Origin: Spirabiliibacterium falconis
GTDB lineage: Bacteria; Pseudomonadota; Gammaproteobacteria; Enterobacterales; Pasteurellaceae
DNA: 37,695 nucleotides
Reading direction: 5' to 3'
Assembly: GCF_014885015.1 (NCBI RefSeq)
Contig: NZ_JABMIJ010000003.1
Coordinates: forward strand, 1 to 37,695
Part shown: positions 8,361 to 17,899 of the stretch, one piece after another
Position numbering within the stretch: position 1 is the first letter of the stretch
How the letters are laid out: the number at the start of each line of letters is the position of its first letter
Made by a program: the position numbers and the translations under genes
Notes under the pieces: model-generated
Database searches by the model: none
Told to the model about the DNA's origin: nothing
Seen by the model: the letters and a program-made list of their open reading frames with translations, nothing else

Positions 8361-9233
8361 TTAGTGCTGCTGTTTGAGATGCGTAATGTTGTCTTTATTG
8401 AAATAATAGTGTGTGCCACAGCATTCACAACGCATATCAATGGTACCATTGTGTTGTGCTAAAATGTCGTCAATCTCGTCATCGCTAAGCAGTAATAGTG
8501 CCCCTGCTGAGCGTTCTTGGGAGCAACCACAGTGGAAGCTCACCGCACTTTTCGGAAAAAGTTCGACCGTTTCTTCGTGGTAGAGGCGATAAAGCATCTC
8601 TTGTGCGCTCAAACTGAAAAGTTCGTCTGCTTTAGCGGTTTCCATTAATACGTGCAAGTGCTGCAAATCATCGTGTGTACCCGTGCCGTCGGGCATGATT
8701 TGTAATAACATTCCCGCAGCCACAGGATTGCCGTCGTACTCGCCTGTTTTAATGCAAAGAGCGGTTTGAAGCTGTTCTGAACGCGCAAAGTAGTCTTGTA
8801 AGCACTCACTAATGGTGGGTTTGCTCAACTCGACAATGCCTTGATAACGCTCTCCGTGCGTTGGATTGATAGCAATCAACAATACAGCATTACCTACCAT
8901 CTCTTGCAGGCTTGCCTTGTCAGGAATATCACCGTCACAGCGGGCGAGTGCGCGTAATTGCAAATGATGATTACCGTTAATGAGTGCCAATTTTAGTGCA
9001 CCGTCGCCGCGAATTTGCACTGTAATATCGCCTTCAAATTTCAAGGTAGCGGTTAAAAGTGCGGTTGCGACCATCATTTCCCCTAGCAGATTGCGTACGG
9101 CGGCAGGGTAATCGTGGGTGTTGAGTGTGTCTATAAAAGCGCGGTTAAGACGCACCCATTCGCCACGCACCGCACGATCTTGAAATAAAAAACGGTATAA
9201 ACTGTCGTTATCTTGTGTGTCAATACTTGTCAT
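8361..9233 (-). CDS. hslO: Redox-regulated chaperone Hsp33
   Basis: The 290-residue cytoplasmic holdase is switched on by oxidation. The zinc-binding redox switch is present: C-x-C as HCGCSQE near 233-235 and C-x-x-C within RCECCGTHY near 267-270, the four Cys that release zinc and form disulfides under hypochlorite or heat plus oxidant. The N-terminal domain begins YRFLFQDRAVRGEWVRL, as in the family. Length is normal. It lies 58 bases after hslR on the same strand with no obvious terminator between, so the two heat-shock genes are probably co-transcribed, as in enterobacteria. Confidence 0.97.
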   Translation of the reverse strand: MTSIDTQDNDSLYRFLFQDRAVRGEWVRLNRAFIDTLNTHDYPAAVRNLLGEMMVATALLTATLKFEGDITVQIRGDGALKLALINGNHHLQLRALARCDGDIPDKASLQEMVGNAVLLIAINPTHGERYQGIVELSKPTISECLQDYFARSEQLQTALCIKTGEYDGNPVAAGMLLQIMPDGTGTHDDLQHLHVLMETAKADELFSLSAQEMLYRLYHEETVELFPKSAVSFHCGCSQERSAGALLLLSDDEIDDILAQHNGTIDMRCECCGTHYYFNKDNITHLKQQH

Positions 9234-9291
9234 AATTTGCCTTTATTGTGTGTTTACCTTCAATATGGTGGCATTGTGCGAATTTGCAAGG

Positions 9292-9690
9292 TTAATCTTG
9301 ATATTTAAATTTGAGTAAATCGCGCCGTTCTTTTTTGTTGGGTCGACGTTCTGGATTCGGCATCGACAGGGCATTCGCTTTGCGTGCCAGCGCGATGGTT
9401 TCACGCTTTTTGATGCTTTGATCTGTTTCTTGATAAAGGGTTTGAGCTGTTTGGCTGTTGCCGCGTTTATCGCTTAAGGCAAGCACGATCACCTCTTTCT
9501 CATCGTTGCCTTGGCGTAATTTGAGTGTAGCTCCAATCTCAACTGTTTTGCTGGGTTTGCTGCGTTGCCCATTATAATGTACTTTGCCGCCATCGATCAT
9601 CTCACGAGCAAGGCTACGCGTTTTGTAAAAACGTGCAGCCCATAGCCATTTATCTAGCCGAATGCTGGGCGTTTGATCTGTTGTATGCAT
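9292..9690 (-). CDS. hslR: Ribosome-associated heat shock protein Hsp15
   Basis: The 132-residue product carries an S4 RNA-binding domain at about 9-60 (IRLDKWLWAARFYKTRSLA, then GKVHYNG) and a basic C-terminal tail ending KKERRDLLKFKYQD. Hsp15 binds free 50S subunits that still hold a nascent chain and helps recycle them after heat shock. AGGAGA just upstream of ATG 9690 sets the start; the longer frame from 9723 lacks a site. It pairs with hslO downstream. Upstream is phoU with only a short gap and no visible hairpin, so some read-through from the phosphate operon is possible. Confidence 0.95.
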   Translation of the reverse strand: MHTTDQTPSIRLDKWLWAARFYKTRSLAREMIDGGKVHYNGQRSKPSKTVEIGATLKLRQGNDEKEVIVLALSDKRGNSQTAQTLYQETDQSIKKRETIALARKANALSMPNPERRPNKKERRDLLKFKYQD

Positions 9691-9738
9691 AATGTCTCCT
9701 ATGAAGACAGTATGATACCGCACTTTGCCCTTTTTTGA

Positions 9739-10422
9739 CTAGGTTTGGATGTCGTTGTGGCGAGGGAAATACCCCTTGAGGTAGTAGTAGATAAACTCAC
9801 AAATATTTTGGCAGCGGTCACCAATTCGCTCAAGGGCGCGTGCACATAATAAAGCGGGAATAAAGCGTTCGAGCTCATCGGGTTGTTGACGCATTAATGC
9901 CGTGATGTCAGCCATAAGCTGTTTATAGTGTTGATCAATATGTTGATCGTGTTGGTAAACTTCCATGGCATAATTGAGATCCATGTCACTTAGGGCATTA
10001 AGGCTGTTATGTAGCATCGTTATTGCATGCTGTGCCAGTTGTTGCATTTTGTCCAACAGAATGTGTTCTTGAATGATGTCGTGATGCAAAACAGTGTGGC
10101 AGAGCTTATCAACCGTATCGCCAATGCGTTCGAGCTCAGAAGCCGTTTTTAGCACGGTAATAATAAAACGTAAGTCTTGAGCCACAGGCTGTCGGCGGGC
10201 GATAAGGGTTACGCAGGCTTCATCAATGGCAATTTCCATCGCATTAACGTGTTTATCGCCTTTAATCACCTGTTCGGCGCGAAGGGTTTCATCACCTTGA
10301 ATTACACGCATGGCATGATTCAGTTGCTGTTCAACCAATGACCCCATGGTTAATAGCAGAGAAAATAAGTGTTGCATATCCCGATCAAATTGATCGCTCG
10401 TGTGCTTTTTTTGCACTAACAT
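9739..10422 (-). CDS. phoU: Phosphate transport regulator PhoU
   Basis: The 227-residue all-helical protein has the two repeated PhoU metal-binding helices, seen as ELERIGDTVDKL in the first half and ALERIGDRCQNI in the second. PhoU couples the Pst transporter to the PhoR/PhoB sensor, damping Pho-regulon expression and phosphate uptake when phosphate is plentiful. The start at ATG 10422 follows AGGAGA; longer starts overlap pstB. It lies 13 bases downstream of pstB as last gene of the pst operon. No phoB or phoR gene lies in the window, unlike the pstSCAB-phoBR order of H. influenzae Rd as I recall it. Confidence 0.95.
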   Translation of the reverse strand: MLVQKKHTSDQFDRDMQHLFSLLLTMGSLVEQQLNHAMRVIQGDETLRAEQVIKGDKHVNAMEIAIDEACVTLIARRQPVAQDLRFIITVLKTASELERIGDTVDKLCHTVLHHDIIQEHILLDKMQQLAQHAITMLHNSLNALSDMDLNYAMEVYQHDQHIDQHYKQLMADITALMRQQPDELERFIPALLCARALERIGDRCQNICEFIYYYLKGYFPRHNDIQT

Positions 10423-10435
10423 AACGTCTCCTTTT

Positions 10436-11200
10436 TTATCCAAAGCGTCCAGTGATATAGTCAGCGGTGCGTTGATCTTGCGGGTGATTAAAAATGGCAT
10501 CTGTTTCGCCGAACTCAATAACATCGCCGAGATACATAAAACAGGTGTAATCAGAGCAGCGAGCCGCTTGTTGCATATTGTGCGTGACGATCACCACGCT
10601 GTATTCTTCTTTTAACTCAAAAATAAGATTTTCAATCAGCCCTGTTGAGATAGGGTCAAGCGCAGAACAAGGCTCATCAAGTAAGAGGACCTGTGGTTTA
10701 ACGGCTATTCCACGTGCAATACATAAGCGTTGTTGCTGCCCACCAGAGAGACTATAACCGCTCTTGTGTAATTTATCTTTGGTCTCGTTCCAAAGTGCGG
10801 CTTTGGTTAAAGCCCACTCTACTCGTTCGTCCATTTCAGGTTTGCTTAATTTTTCAAATAAGCGTACTCCAAAGGCGATGTTGTCGTAAATTGACATTGG
10901 AAAGGGCGTTGGTTTTTGAAAAACCATACCCACATTGGCACGTAATGCAGAAATATCTTGTGTACTGGTAACAATATCTTCGCCATTGAGTAAAATTTGC
11001 CCTTCTACACGTTGCTCAGGGTACAGCGCATACATCTTATTGAAGGTGCGTAATAACGTGGATTTGCCGCAACCCGACGGGCCAATAAATGCCGTCACTT
11101 TTTGTTTGGCGATCTCTAAATTGATATTTTTCAATGCTTTAAAATCGTTGTAATAAAAATCAAGATTTTTTACTTGAATAATTGGGGATAGTGAATTCAT
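10436..11200 (-). CDS. pstB: Phosphate ABC transporter ATP-binding protein PstB
   Basis: The 254-residue ATPase drives high-affinity phosphate import through PstA/PstC. Walker [10 protein letters not shown] is near residue 38, the ABC signature [14 protein letters not shown] near 148, and Walker B LLLDEP near 170, followed by the PstB-typical [10 protein letters not shown]. The N-terminus [18 protein letters not shown] is also typical. Start ATG 11200 follows GGAGAT; an upstream frame extension overlaps pstA and is ignored. Gap to pstA is 10 bases, so translation is probably linked. Confidence 0.97.
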   Translation of the reverse strand: MNSLSPIIQVKNLDFYYNDFKALKNINLEIAKQKVTAFIGPSGCGKSTLLRTFNKMYALYPEQRVEGQILLNGEDIVTSTQDISALRANVGMVFQKPTPFPMSIYDNIAFGVRLFEKLSKPEMDERVEWALTKAALWNETKDKLHKSGYSLSGGQQQRLCIARGIAVKPQVLLLDEPCSALDPISTGLIENLIFELKEEYSVVIVTHNMQQAARCSDYTCFMYLGDVIEFGETDAIFNHPQDQRTADYITGRFG

Positions 11201-11210
11201 GGTATCTCCG

Positions 11211-12071
11211 TTATGATTTGCGCCCTTTACTGATAATAACGCGTGCAATGATGTTAAGTAGTAATACAGTAAATGTAATCATTAATACGCCAACCCATGC
11301 CAATGCTTGCCAATTTTCAAATGGACTGAGTGCAAATTTAAAAATGGTGACGGGTAAACTTGCCATAGGTTGGCTTAAATCAGTACTGGTAAATTGATTG
11401 GAAAGTGCGGTAAACAGCAATGGTGCAGTTTCGCCTGAAATACGAGCAATTCCAAGTAAAATACCTGTTGCCACACCTGCTGTTGATGACTTTAATGTAA
11501 TGGTTAAAATCAATTTCCATTTCGGCGTGCCGAGCGCGTAAGCAGACTCACGCAGTGTATTTGGGACGAGGTTGAGCATATTTTCGGTGGTGCGAATGAC
11601 AATGGGCATTTGTAATAGTGCTAATGCCAGTGCACCAGCCCAGCCAGAAAAGTTCCCCATCGGTGCAACAAGCAAGGCGTACACAAAAAGCCCAATGACG
11701 ATAGACGGTGCAGAAAGTAGTACATCATTGATGAAGCGCATCACCCCCGCCATTTTTGAATGCCGCCCATACTCGGCAAGAAAAATGCCGACCAAAATGC
11801 CCAGCGGTGTGCCTAATAATGTCGCAACGCCTACCATTATTACACTACCGATAATGGCATTAGATAACCCACCTTCTCCACTCGGTGGCGGTGTCATTTC
11901 CGTGAATACTGTCCACGAAAGTCCACTGAATCCATATTGCACAATGGTAATAAGAATCCAAATAAGCCAAATTAAACCAAACGCTAAGGCAAAAAGTGCG
12001 GTTGTAAGGGCCATTGCATTTTTCAGTCGGCGTTTGCGTTGTAAGGTTTGGCGAATGGTGTGATGCATCAT
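11211..12071 (-). CDS. pstA: Phosphate ABC transporter permease PstA
   Basis: The 286-residue inner-membrane permease has about six hydrophobic segments, beginning with [20 protein letters not shown], and an EAA-type coupling loop ([20 protein letters not shown]) that docks to PstB. Its start overlaps the pstC stop in an ATGA arrangement (12068-12071), which indicates translational coupling, and AGGAGGGG lies upstream. The much longer open frame upstream is only the alternative frame of pstC. Two ATG codons in tandem (12071 and 12068) could both serve. Confidence 0.96.
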   Translation of the reverse strand: MMHHTIRQTLQRKRRLKNAMALTTALFALAFGLIWLIWILITIVQYGFSGLSWTVFTEMTPPPSGEGGLSNAIIGSVIMVGVATLLGTPLGILVGIFLAEYGRHSKMAGVMRFINDVLLSAPSIVIGLFVYALLVAPMGNFSGWAGALALALLQMPIVIRTTENMLNLVPNTLRESAYALGTPKWKLILTITLKSSTAGVATGILLGIARISGETAPLLFTALSNQFTSTDLSQPMASLPVTIFKFALSPFENWQALAWVGVLMITFTVLLLNIIARVIISKGRKS

Positions 12072-13009
12072 TGCAACCCCTCCTTTTTCGCGATGGCACG
12101 CACTAATAACTTGGAGAGTACAAGAACGATGAAGGTAATGAAAAATAAAATCAGCCCTAATTCCATAAGTGCGGCGATATGCAACGTGGAATCGGCTTCT
12201 GCAAATTCGTTGGCAATGGCGGAGGTGATCGTTGAGCTTGGTGTAAACAGGGAGGCAGATGTTAGCCGATAGGAATTGCCAATGACAAACGTAATGGCCA
12301 TTGTTTCGCCTAATGCACGCCCTAATCCCAGCATAATACCGCCGACAACACCTGATTTGGTAAACGGCAGAATGATTTTCCACATCACTTCCCATTTGGT
12401 ACAACCCATACCGTAGGCAGATTCTTTCAGGAGAGCAGGTGTTTGTTCAAACACATCTCGCATCACAGAAGCAATATAGGGAATAATCATAATGGCGAGT
12501 ACAATGCCGGCTGCGAGTAATCCAATACCAAAGTGCGGTCCGCTAAAGAGCACGCCAATAATCGGCAAATCACCGAGTAAGTTGCCAACGGGCATTTGAA
12601 AATAATCAGCAAACAAGGGGCAGAAAATGAAAAATCCCCACATGCCATAGACAATACTTGGAATGCCTGCCAATAATTCAATTGCCGTACCCAGTGGACG
12701 GCGTAGCCAGATAGGAGAGATTTCCGTTAAAAAAAAGGCGATGCCGAAACTCACAGGCACAGCAATAAGTAATGCAATGAGTGAGGTGATCAGTGTGCCA
12801 TAAATTGGCACTAATGCGCCAAAGGTTTCCCGTGCAGGGCTCCATGTTTTCTCCCAAAGGAAAGACAGCCCATATTTTTCTAAAGTTGGCATGGCATCTT
12901 TAATCAGAAAAACGATAATGCCTAAAAATAAAACTAAAGTAAATACGGTGGCACTTTTGACCAGCAACGCAAACAGAGCATCTTGTCGGACGAAATTTGC
13001 TTTAGACAT
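12068..13009 (-). CDS. pstC: Phosphate ABC transporter permease PstC
   Basis: The 313-residue inner-membrane partner of PstA has six hydrophobic segments, the first at about 12-38 ([18 protein letters not shown]), and an EAA-like loop ([18 protein letters not shown]). [13 protein letters not shown] is characteristic of PstC. Start ATG 13009 was chosen because AAGGA lies about 8 bases upstream; ATG 13018 has AAGG too close. It lies about 55 bases after pstS and overlaps pstA by 4 bases. Confidence 0.96.
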   Translation of the reverse strand: MSKANFVRQDALFALLVKSATVFTLVLFLGIIVFLIKDAMPTLEKYGLSFLWEKTWSPARETFGALVPIYGTLITSLIALLIAVPVSFGIAFFLTEISPIWLRRPLGTAIELLAGIPSIVYGMWGFFIFCPLFADYFQMPVGNLLGDLPIIGVLFSGPHFGIGLLAAGIVLAIMIIPYIASVMRDVFEQTPALLKESAYGMGCTKWEVMWKIILPFTKSGVVGGIMLGLGRALGETMAITFVIGNSYRLTSASLFTPSSTITSAIANEFAEADSTLHIAALMELGLILFFITFIVLVLSKLLVRAIAKKEGLQ

Positions 13010-13065
13010 ACTCACCATCCTTGAGGTGCATAGAGCCCTTGCCTGTTGCAAGGGCTATTATTCAA

Positions 13066-14115
13066 TTAATATAGGCTCTTGCCTTGGTTATCTTGAAGGT
13101 TTGTTTTCCACGCGTGTTGTATGGTTTGCACTACAGAAGGTGGCAAAGGCGCATAATCCAGAGCGGTAGTTTGTGCATGTGCTTCAGTTAAGCCCCAGTT
13201 GAAGAAGTTGAGTACGGCTTTGGTTTTGTTTGTATCTTGTGCAGTTTTATCCACCAAAATAAAGGTTGTTGCACTGATTGGCCACGCATTTTTGCCTTTT
13301 TGATTGGTAAGATCTTGTGCAAAAGTGCGGTCCCAATCTGCACCTGCAGCCGCATTTGAAAAACTTTCTGCACTTGGGCTGACAATCTCGCCATCAGCGG
13401 AGATAAGTTTAACAAATGGTAATTTATTTTGTTTAGCGTAGGCGTATTCTACATAGCCGATAGAGCCTTTTTGCCGTTGAATCGTAGCAGAGATGCCTTC
13501 ATTGCCTTTTGCACCCGCAGAATACCCTTTTTCGGGTTCTGGGAAGGATTTGGTCACGCTATCTTTCCACGCTTCATTGACTTTGGCGAGATAGCTGGTA
13601 AATACATACGATGTGCCAGAACCATCAGAGCGGAATACTACCTGAATATCTTGTGAGGGTAACTGTAATGATGGGTTGAGTTTGGCAATGGCAGGATCAT
13701 TCCATTTGGTAATATTGCCTAAGTAAATATCACCAAGGGTTTTGCCATCTAAAATTAATTCGCCTGATTTTATCCCTGGCACATTCACGGCGAGCACTAC
13801 GCCACCAATCACGGTTGGAAATTGGAATAAGCCCGCTTTTGCCAGTTCATCATCGGACAAAGGCGCATCTGATGCACCGAAATCGACCGTTTTCGCCTTA
13901 ATTTGTTTAACACCGCCAGACGAGCCAATACTTTGATAGTTTACTTTCGTATTGGTGGCTTTTTGATAGTCTGTTGCCCATTGGCTGTAAATCGGGGCTG
14001 GGAATGATGCGCCTGCCCCTGTAATATCTTGGGCGAGAGCAGGGAAAGTAACACCTAATGTGGTTAATCCTAATGTGATGAGGTTTCGGCGAATGATATG
14101 GTATTGTCGTTGCAT
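13066..14115 (-). CDS. pstS: Periplasmic phosphate-binding protein PstS
   Basis: The 349-residue precursor has a Sec signal peptide cut after PALA (residue 28). The phosphate-binding signatures are present: [15 protein letters not shown] near the mature N-terminus, [19 protein letters not shown] and [10 protein letters not shown]. It captures phosphate in the periplasm for PstCAB. AGGAGA precedes ATG 14115; a longer in-frame ATG at 14157 would bury the signal peptide. It is the first gene of the operon, with a Pho box just upstream, so it should be induced by phosphate limitation. Confidence 0.98.
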   Translation of the reverse strand: MQRQYHIIRRNLITLGLTTLGVTFPALAQDITGAGASFPAPIYSQWATDYQKATNTKVNYQSIGSSGGVKQIKAKTVDFGASDAPLSDDELAKAGLFQFPTVIGGVVLAVNVPGIKSGELILDGKTLGDIYLGNITKWNDPAIAKLNPSLQLPSQDIQVVFRSDGSGTSYVFTSYLAKVNEAWKDSVTKSFPEPEKGYSAGAKGNEGISATIQRQKGSIGYVEYAYAKQNKLPFVKLISADGEIVSPSAESFSNAAAGADWDRTFAQDLTNQKGKNAWPISATTFILVDKTAQDTNKTKAVLNFFNWGLTEAHAQTTALDYAPLPPSVVQTIQHAWKTNLQDNQGKSLY

Positions 14116-14155
14116 AGTATTCTCCTTTACTGAATATGCTTCGTGGTCGTTGAGC

Positions 14156-14189
14156 ATTGTAACGGAGAAATATGACAGAATTATGACAA
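14156..14189 (-). promoter_or_regulatory. Pho box and -10 element of the pst operon
   Basis: On the minus strand, 14189-14172 reads TTGTCATAATTCTGTCAT, nearly identical to the PhoB box (two CTGTCAT-like repeats 11 bases apart). A TACAAT -10 box follows at 14161-14156 after a 10-base gap, the normal spacing when the Pho box replaces the -35. The box begins only 12 bases after the yrfG stop codon. Confidence 0.85.
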
Positions 14190-14201
14190 CGAAAATTTAC
14201 C

Positions 14202-14873
14202 TTATTCGGTACTATGATCTAATAATTGAGCAAAATCAGAAATGCTGTCGTGTTGATCAAACGTTTTTGCGTCGGATAGGGAGTTGGGCGTTTCGATGCC
14301 AAGGGTGAATTTCACGCCATTATTACGCGCACAGTCGAGAACAGGCTGCATATCATCTAGTAATAAAGTGCGGTCAGGGTTGATATGATACTCTGCGAAT
14401 ATGGCTTGCCAAAGTGCGTCGGTCATTTTAGGGTGCTGAAATTGATGCGACGATAAAATATGATGAAAATAGGGTTCAAGATCGCAACGGGCCAGTTTTT
14501 CTTGCAGGCTATATGGGTGTGAATCTGTGAGCAATATCAACTGTTTTCCTGCGGTTTGCAACGTGCGCAGTAATGTCTCGGCATTTGACCGCACTTTGAG
14601 GTTTTTAGCGTGCAGATGCAACATCGTGCGGATAGGTAATTGCAGGGTGTCTGCCCAATAATCCACGTCATACCACTGCATAGAATGTTCAATGCGACTG
14701 TAATGTTCGTTCAGCAGAGCTTGGCTGGCTGCATCAGGAACAGCGTGAGTTGCGCTATAAGTCGTTGGTACAATCTCTTTCCAAAATTGGTAATCCAATG
14801 CCAGATCAATTAATGTGCCATCTAAGTCGAAAATCACGGTATCAATCTGCGCCCAATCATATTTTTTCAGCAT
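14202..14873 (-). CDS. yrfG: HAD-family nucleotidase, YrfG-like (GMP/IMP 5'-nucleotidase)
   Basis: The 223-residue cytoplasmic HAD phosphatase has motif I DLDGTLIDL near 17-25, with the nucleophile and acid Asp pair, motif II in LLTDSHP, and motif III/IV in HPKMTDALW and LLLDDMQPVLD. Overall it resembles E. coli YrfG, which dephosphorylates GMP and IMP (recalled similarity, not searched). Position agrees: divergent from nudE and in the yrfG-hslR-hslO-pckA neighbourhood, though pst genes now intervene. No strong Shine-Dalgarno precedes ATG 14873. Substrate is inferred from the family. Confidence 0.85.
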   Translation of the reverse strand: MLKKYDWAQIDTVIFDLDGTLIDLALDYQFWKEIVPTTYSATHAVPDAASQALLNEHYSRIEHSMQWYDVDYWADTLQLPIRTMLHLHAKNLKVRSNAETLLRTLQTAGKQLILLTDSHPYSLQEKLARCDLEPYFHHILSSHQFQHPKMTDALWQAIFAEYHINPDRTLLLDDMQPVLDCARNNGVKFTLGIETPNSLSDAKTFDQHDSISDFAQLLDHSTE

Positions 14874-14950
14874 AGGAATGCGTCTCTTTATTGTTTTTAT
14901 TGCCTGCTATGGTATCGTTATACAAGCACTTTGTAAAATAAGGGGGCATT

Positions 14951-15514
14951 GTGGACACATACGCAAAACCAACTATTCTTGCCATTCGTGAATTAGCGAA
15001 AACGCGCTTGTTTTGTGTGCAAGCGGTGGAGCTACGCTTTGCTAATGGGGCACAAGCCACCTATGAACGCTTGCGTCCAAGCGTGCGGGGGGCGGTAACC
15101 GTGCTGGCGATGGATGGTGATGATTTACTGTTAGTTAATGAATATTCCGTAGGCAGTGAGCGTTATGAGTTGGGTTTTGTGAAAGGGCGGATTGATGAAG
15201 GCGAAACACCCGAGCAAAGTGCGGTGCGTGAGTTGCAAGAAGAGATTGGGCTGAAGCCTGCTAAAGTGCGGTTTTTGCGTACGTTAAGCACTAATCCAGG
15301 TTATATGCATAGCCCGATGCACCTGTTTTTAGCATGGGATTTAAGCCCATCTAAGCTAGACGGTGATGAGCCCCAGCCACTGGAACTTGTGCGTTATCCG
15401 CTGGCGAAGATTGATGAATTGATTGCTAACCCAGATTTTAACGAAGCTCGTAATTTGACCGCACTTTATATGTTGCGTGATTATTTAAGGGGGAATGATG
15501 TTGCACTTAAATGA
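14951..15514 (+). CDS. nudE: ADP compounds hydrolase NudE (Nudix)
   Basis: The 187-residue hydrolase has a full Nudix box at about 79-101: G-x5-E then x7-REL-QEEIGL, visible as GRIDEGE and REL..EEIGL. NudE cleaves ADP-ribose, NADH and diadenosine compounds. Further family marks are GFVKGRI and TNPGYMHSPM. The start is a GTG preceded by AAGGGGG. It is divergent from yrfG and overlaps the start of cysQ by about 17 bases, so the two are translationally linked, a sensible pairing of nucleotide-cleaning enzymes. Confidence 0.93.
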   Translation: MDTYAKPTILAIRELAKTRLFCVQAVELRFANGAQATYERLRPSVRGAVTVLAMDGDDLLLVNEYSVGSERYELGFVKGRIDEGETPEQSAVRELQEEIGLKPAKVRFLRTLSTNPGYMHSPMHLFLAWDLSPSKLDGDEPQPLELVRYPLAKIDELIANPDFNEARNLTALYMLRDYLRGNDVALK

Positions 15515-16313
15515 TCACTTATTATCAAACGTGTTATCAATTGCCAAGCAGGCTGGGGCAAAATTATTGGCGTTTTATCAGCAAAATTTGCCAGAGCAAC
15601 GTAAATCGGATAACACGCCTGTGACTGCCGCTGATTTAGCGGTGAGTGATTTTTTATGCACCGCACTTTCGCATCTCACGCCGCATGTGCCAGTGTTATC
15701 GGAGGAAAATTGCGATATTCCGTTTGCTGAACGCACGGGCTGGACGCAATATTGGTTAGTTGATCCACTGGACGGTACGCAGCAATTTCTGGATAAAACG
15801 GAGCAGTTTTCGGTATTAATTGCACTTGTGCAACACAATCAACCTTGCCTTGGCGTTGTTTATTCGCCCGTGAGTGATAATTTGGTTTACGCTATGCGAG
15901 GACATGGGGCGTATTGCTTGAAAGAGAATAAATTGACCGCACTTTCATCGCAGCCATTACGTGCAGGGCAAAAAGTGCGGTTGGTGATAGGGCATACCAG
16001 CAAGGTGGCGTGCTTGCAGCCCTTTTTGCAACCAGATGCTAATATTGAAATTCAGCGTTGCGGCTCCAGCGGAATTAAAGGTGTGATGGTTGCAACAGGC
16101 GAAAGTGATTGCTATTTGCGAGTTGGTAAAACGGGGGAATGGGATACCGCTGCATTAGAGTGTATTTTGCATGAAATGGGCGGTGATATTTGTGATCTAC
16201 ATGGGCGCAAGTTGACCTATAATCAGCGGGAAAGCCTGATTAATCCCAATTTCGTAATGCGTTGTGCTGCACAAAGTGATTGGCATGCTGTGCTACGTTT
16301 TGTGACCGATTAA
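15498..16313 (+). CDS. cysQ: 3'(2'),5'-bisphosphate nucleotidase CysQ
   Basis: The 271-residue member of the lithium-sensitive inositol-phosphatase superfamily removes the 3' phosphate of PAP, a by-product of sulfate assimilation and acyl carrier protein metabolism. Metal-binding motifs are present: SEEN (about 70), DPLDGTQQF near 88, and EWDTAALE near 214. Two ATGs lie in tandem; the second (15498) is better spaced from AAGGGG. It overlaps nudE, and 85 bases separate it from zwf. A related inositol monophosphatase is less likely given the CysQ-type GWTQYWLVDPLDGT region. Confidence 0.92.
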   Translation: MLHLNDHLLSNVLSIAKQAGAKLLAFYQQNLPEQRKSDNTPVTAADLAVSDFLCTALSHLTPHVPVLSEENCDIPFAERTGWTQYWLVDPLDGTQQFLDKTEQFSVLIALVQHNQPCLGVVYSPVSDNLVYAMRGHGAYCLKENKLTALSSQPLRAGQKVRLVIGHTSKVACLQPFLQPDANIEIQRCGSSGIKGVMVATGESDCYLRVGKTGEWDTAALECILHEMGGDICDLHGRKLTYNQRESLINPNFVMRCAAQSDWHAVLRFVTD

Positions 16314-16332
16314 ACTAATAGGCAAGAAAGCA

Positions 16333-16362
16333 TTGACACTTTTGCGTGATATTTTTTAGACT
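16333..16362 (+). promoter_or_regulatory. Possible sigma-70 promoter of zwf
   Basis: A perfect TTGACA (16333-16338) lies 18 bases from a fair -10, TAGACT (16357-16362), in the cysQ-zwf gap. Position and boxes suit a zwf-pgl-gnd promoter. Confidence 0.45.
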
Positions 16363-16398
16363 GCAAACGAGTATGAATAACAAAAACGGATAATAACA

Positions 16399-17898
16399 AT
16401 GAAAAAACCTGAAAACAGCACCATTGTGATTTTTGGTGCCTCTGGTGATTTAACTCACCGTAAACTGATCCCCGCCCTTTATGATCTGTATAAAAGTGGT
16501 CGCCTGTCGGACGATTTTGCCATTTTGGGGGTGAGTCGCACCCACTATAGCGATCAAGCATTTCGTGATAAATTAAAGGGCTTATTAATGGAGCGTAAGC
16601 AGTGCAGCGAGCAAGAGGCTGATGCCTATTTTGCCCATGTGTATTACGAACCGATTGATACAGCCAACGCGGCAGAGTACGAAAAAGTTAAAGTGCGGTT
16701 ACAAGAACTCGAAAAAACGCACAACACAGGCGGCAATACATTATTTTATCTTTCAACGCCACCGAGTTTGTATCCAGTGATTCCAACGTGTTTGGCGGAG
16801 CAAGGGCTAAACACTCAAGCGCATGGTTGGAAGCGTTTAGTGGTGGAAAAACCATTTGGCTATGATCTTGAATCGGCGATTGCGTTAGACGAAAGCCTAC
16901 ATCAACATTTTGACGAATCGCAGATTTACCGCATTGATCACTACTTAGGCAAAGAAACGGTGCAAAATATTTTGGTGCTGCGTTTTTCCAATGGTTTATT
17001 CGAACCGTTGTGGAATCGTAACTATATTGACTATGTGGAGATCACGGGAGCAGAAGCGATAGGGGTTGAAGATCGTGGCGGCTACTATGATGGCGCAGGT
17101 GCTATGCGTGATATGTTCCAAAACCATCTCTTACAAGTGCTGGCGTTAATCGCCATGGAAAGCCCCGCGATTATTGATGCAGAATCCATGCGTAATGAGG
17201 TGGAAAAAGTATTACAAAGCCTCCATCCATTGGGCAAAGATGACTTAGAGAAAAATTTAGTGCTGGGGCAATATACTAGGGCGAAAGTGCGTGGTGAATA
17301 TCAAAAAGGGTATCGAGAAGAAAAAGGCGTAGCCGAAGATTCCCGCACAGAAACCTACATGGCATTGAAATTGAAAATCGACAACTGGCGTTGGAGTGGC
17401 GTGCCATTTTATGTTCGCACTGGCAAACGTTTGCCAACACGGGTTACTGAAATTGTGATTCACTTTAAGAAAACACCACACCCTGTCTTTAGCCAAACGG
17501 CACCAGAAAACAAATTGATCATTCGCATTCAACCGAATGAAGGCATTGTGATGAAATTTGGCCTAAAAGAGCCAGGAGCAGGCTTTAACGCGAAACAAGT
17601 GGCAATGGATTTTCACTATGAAGATTTAGCTGATGCTGATATTATCGGACCATATGAACGTTTGTTATTAGATGCTTTGCAGGGCGATGCCACGCTATTT
17701 GCACGCAGTGATGCGGTACGTTCATGCTGGAAATTTGTGCAGCCGATTTTAGACTACAAAGCAGGCAACCCGAAACTTTATGGTTATGCCTGCGGTACTT
17801 GGGGGCCCAAAGAGGCGGATGAAATGATGGAAAATAAAGGGCGAAGCTGGCGTTTTCCATGTAAAAATCTAACAGATACGGAATATTGTGAGTTATAA
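16399..17898 (+). CDS. zwf: Glucose-6-phosphate 1-dehydrogenase
   Basis: The 499-residue enzyme catalyses the first oxidative pentose phosphate step, glucose 6-phosphate plus NADP+ to 6-phosphogluconolactone. The Rossmann motif [10 protein letters not shown] starts at residue 13 and the active-site block RIDHYLGKE is near 177. VEKPFG and VRTGKRLP are also characteristic. Length is normal. The stop codon is followed within two bases by the pgl start, so zwf and pgl are tightly coupled, and gnd completes the pathway. Confidence 0.98.
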   Translation: MKKPENSTIVIFGASGDLTHRKLIPALYDLYKSGRLSDDFAILGVSRTHYSDQAFRDKLKGLLMERKQCSEQEADAYFAHVYYEPIDTANAAEYEKVKVRLQELEKTHNTGGNTLFYLSTPPSLYPVIPTCLAEQGLNTQAHGWKRLVVEKPFGYDLESAIALDESLHQHFDESQIYRIDHYLGKETVQNILVLRFSNGLFEPLWNRNYIDYVEITGAEAIGVEDRGGYYDGAGAMRDMFQNHLLQVLALIAMESPAIIDAESMRNEVEKVLQSLHPLGKDDLEKNLVLGQYTRAKVRGEYQKGYREEKGVAEDSRTETYMALKLKIDNWRWSGVPFYVRTGKRLPTRVTEIVIHFKKTPHPVFSQTAPENKLIIRIQPNEGIVMKFGLKEPGAGFNAKQVAMDFHYEDLADADIIGPYERLLLDALQGDATLFARSDAVRSCWKFVQPILDYKAGNPKLYGYACGTWGPKEADEMMENKGRSWRFPCKNLTDTEYCEL

Positions 17899-17899
17899 G

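Noticed and set aside
12072-12404. N-terminal extension of pstA
   Set aside because: It is the alternative frame of pstC; an ATGA overlap with AGGAGG supports the start at 12071.
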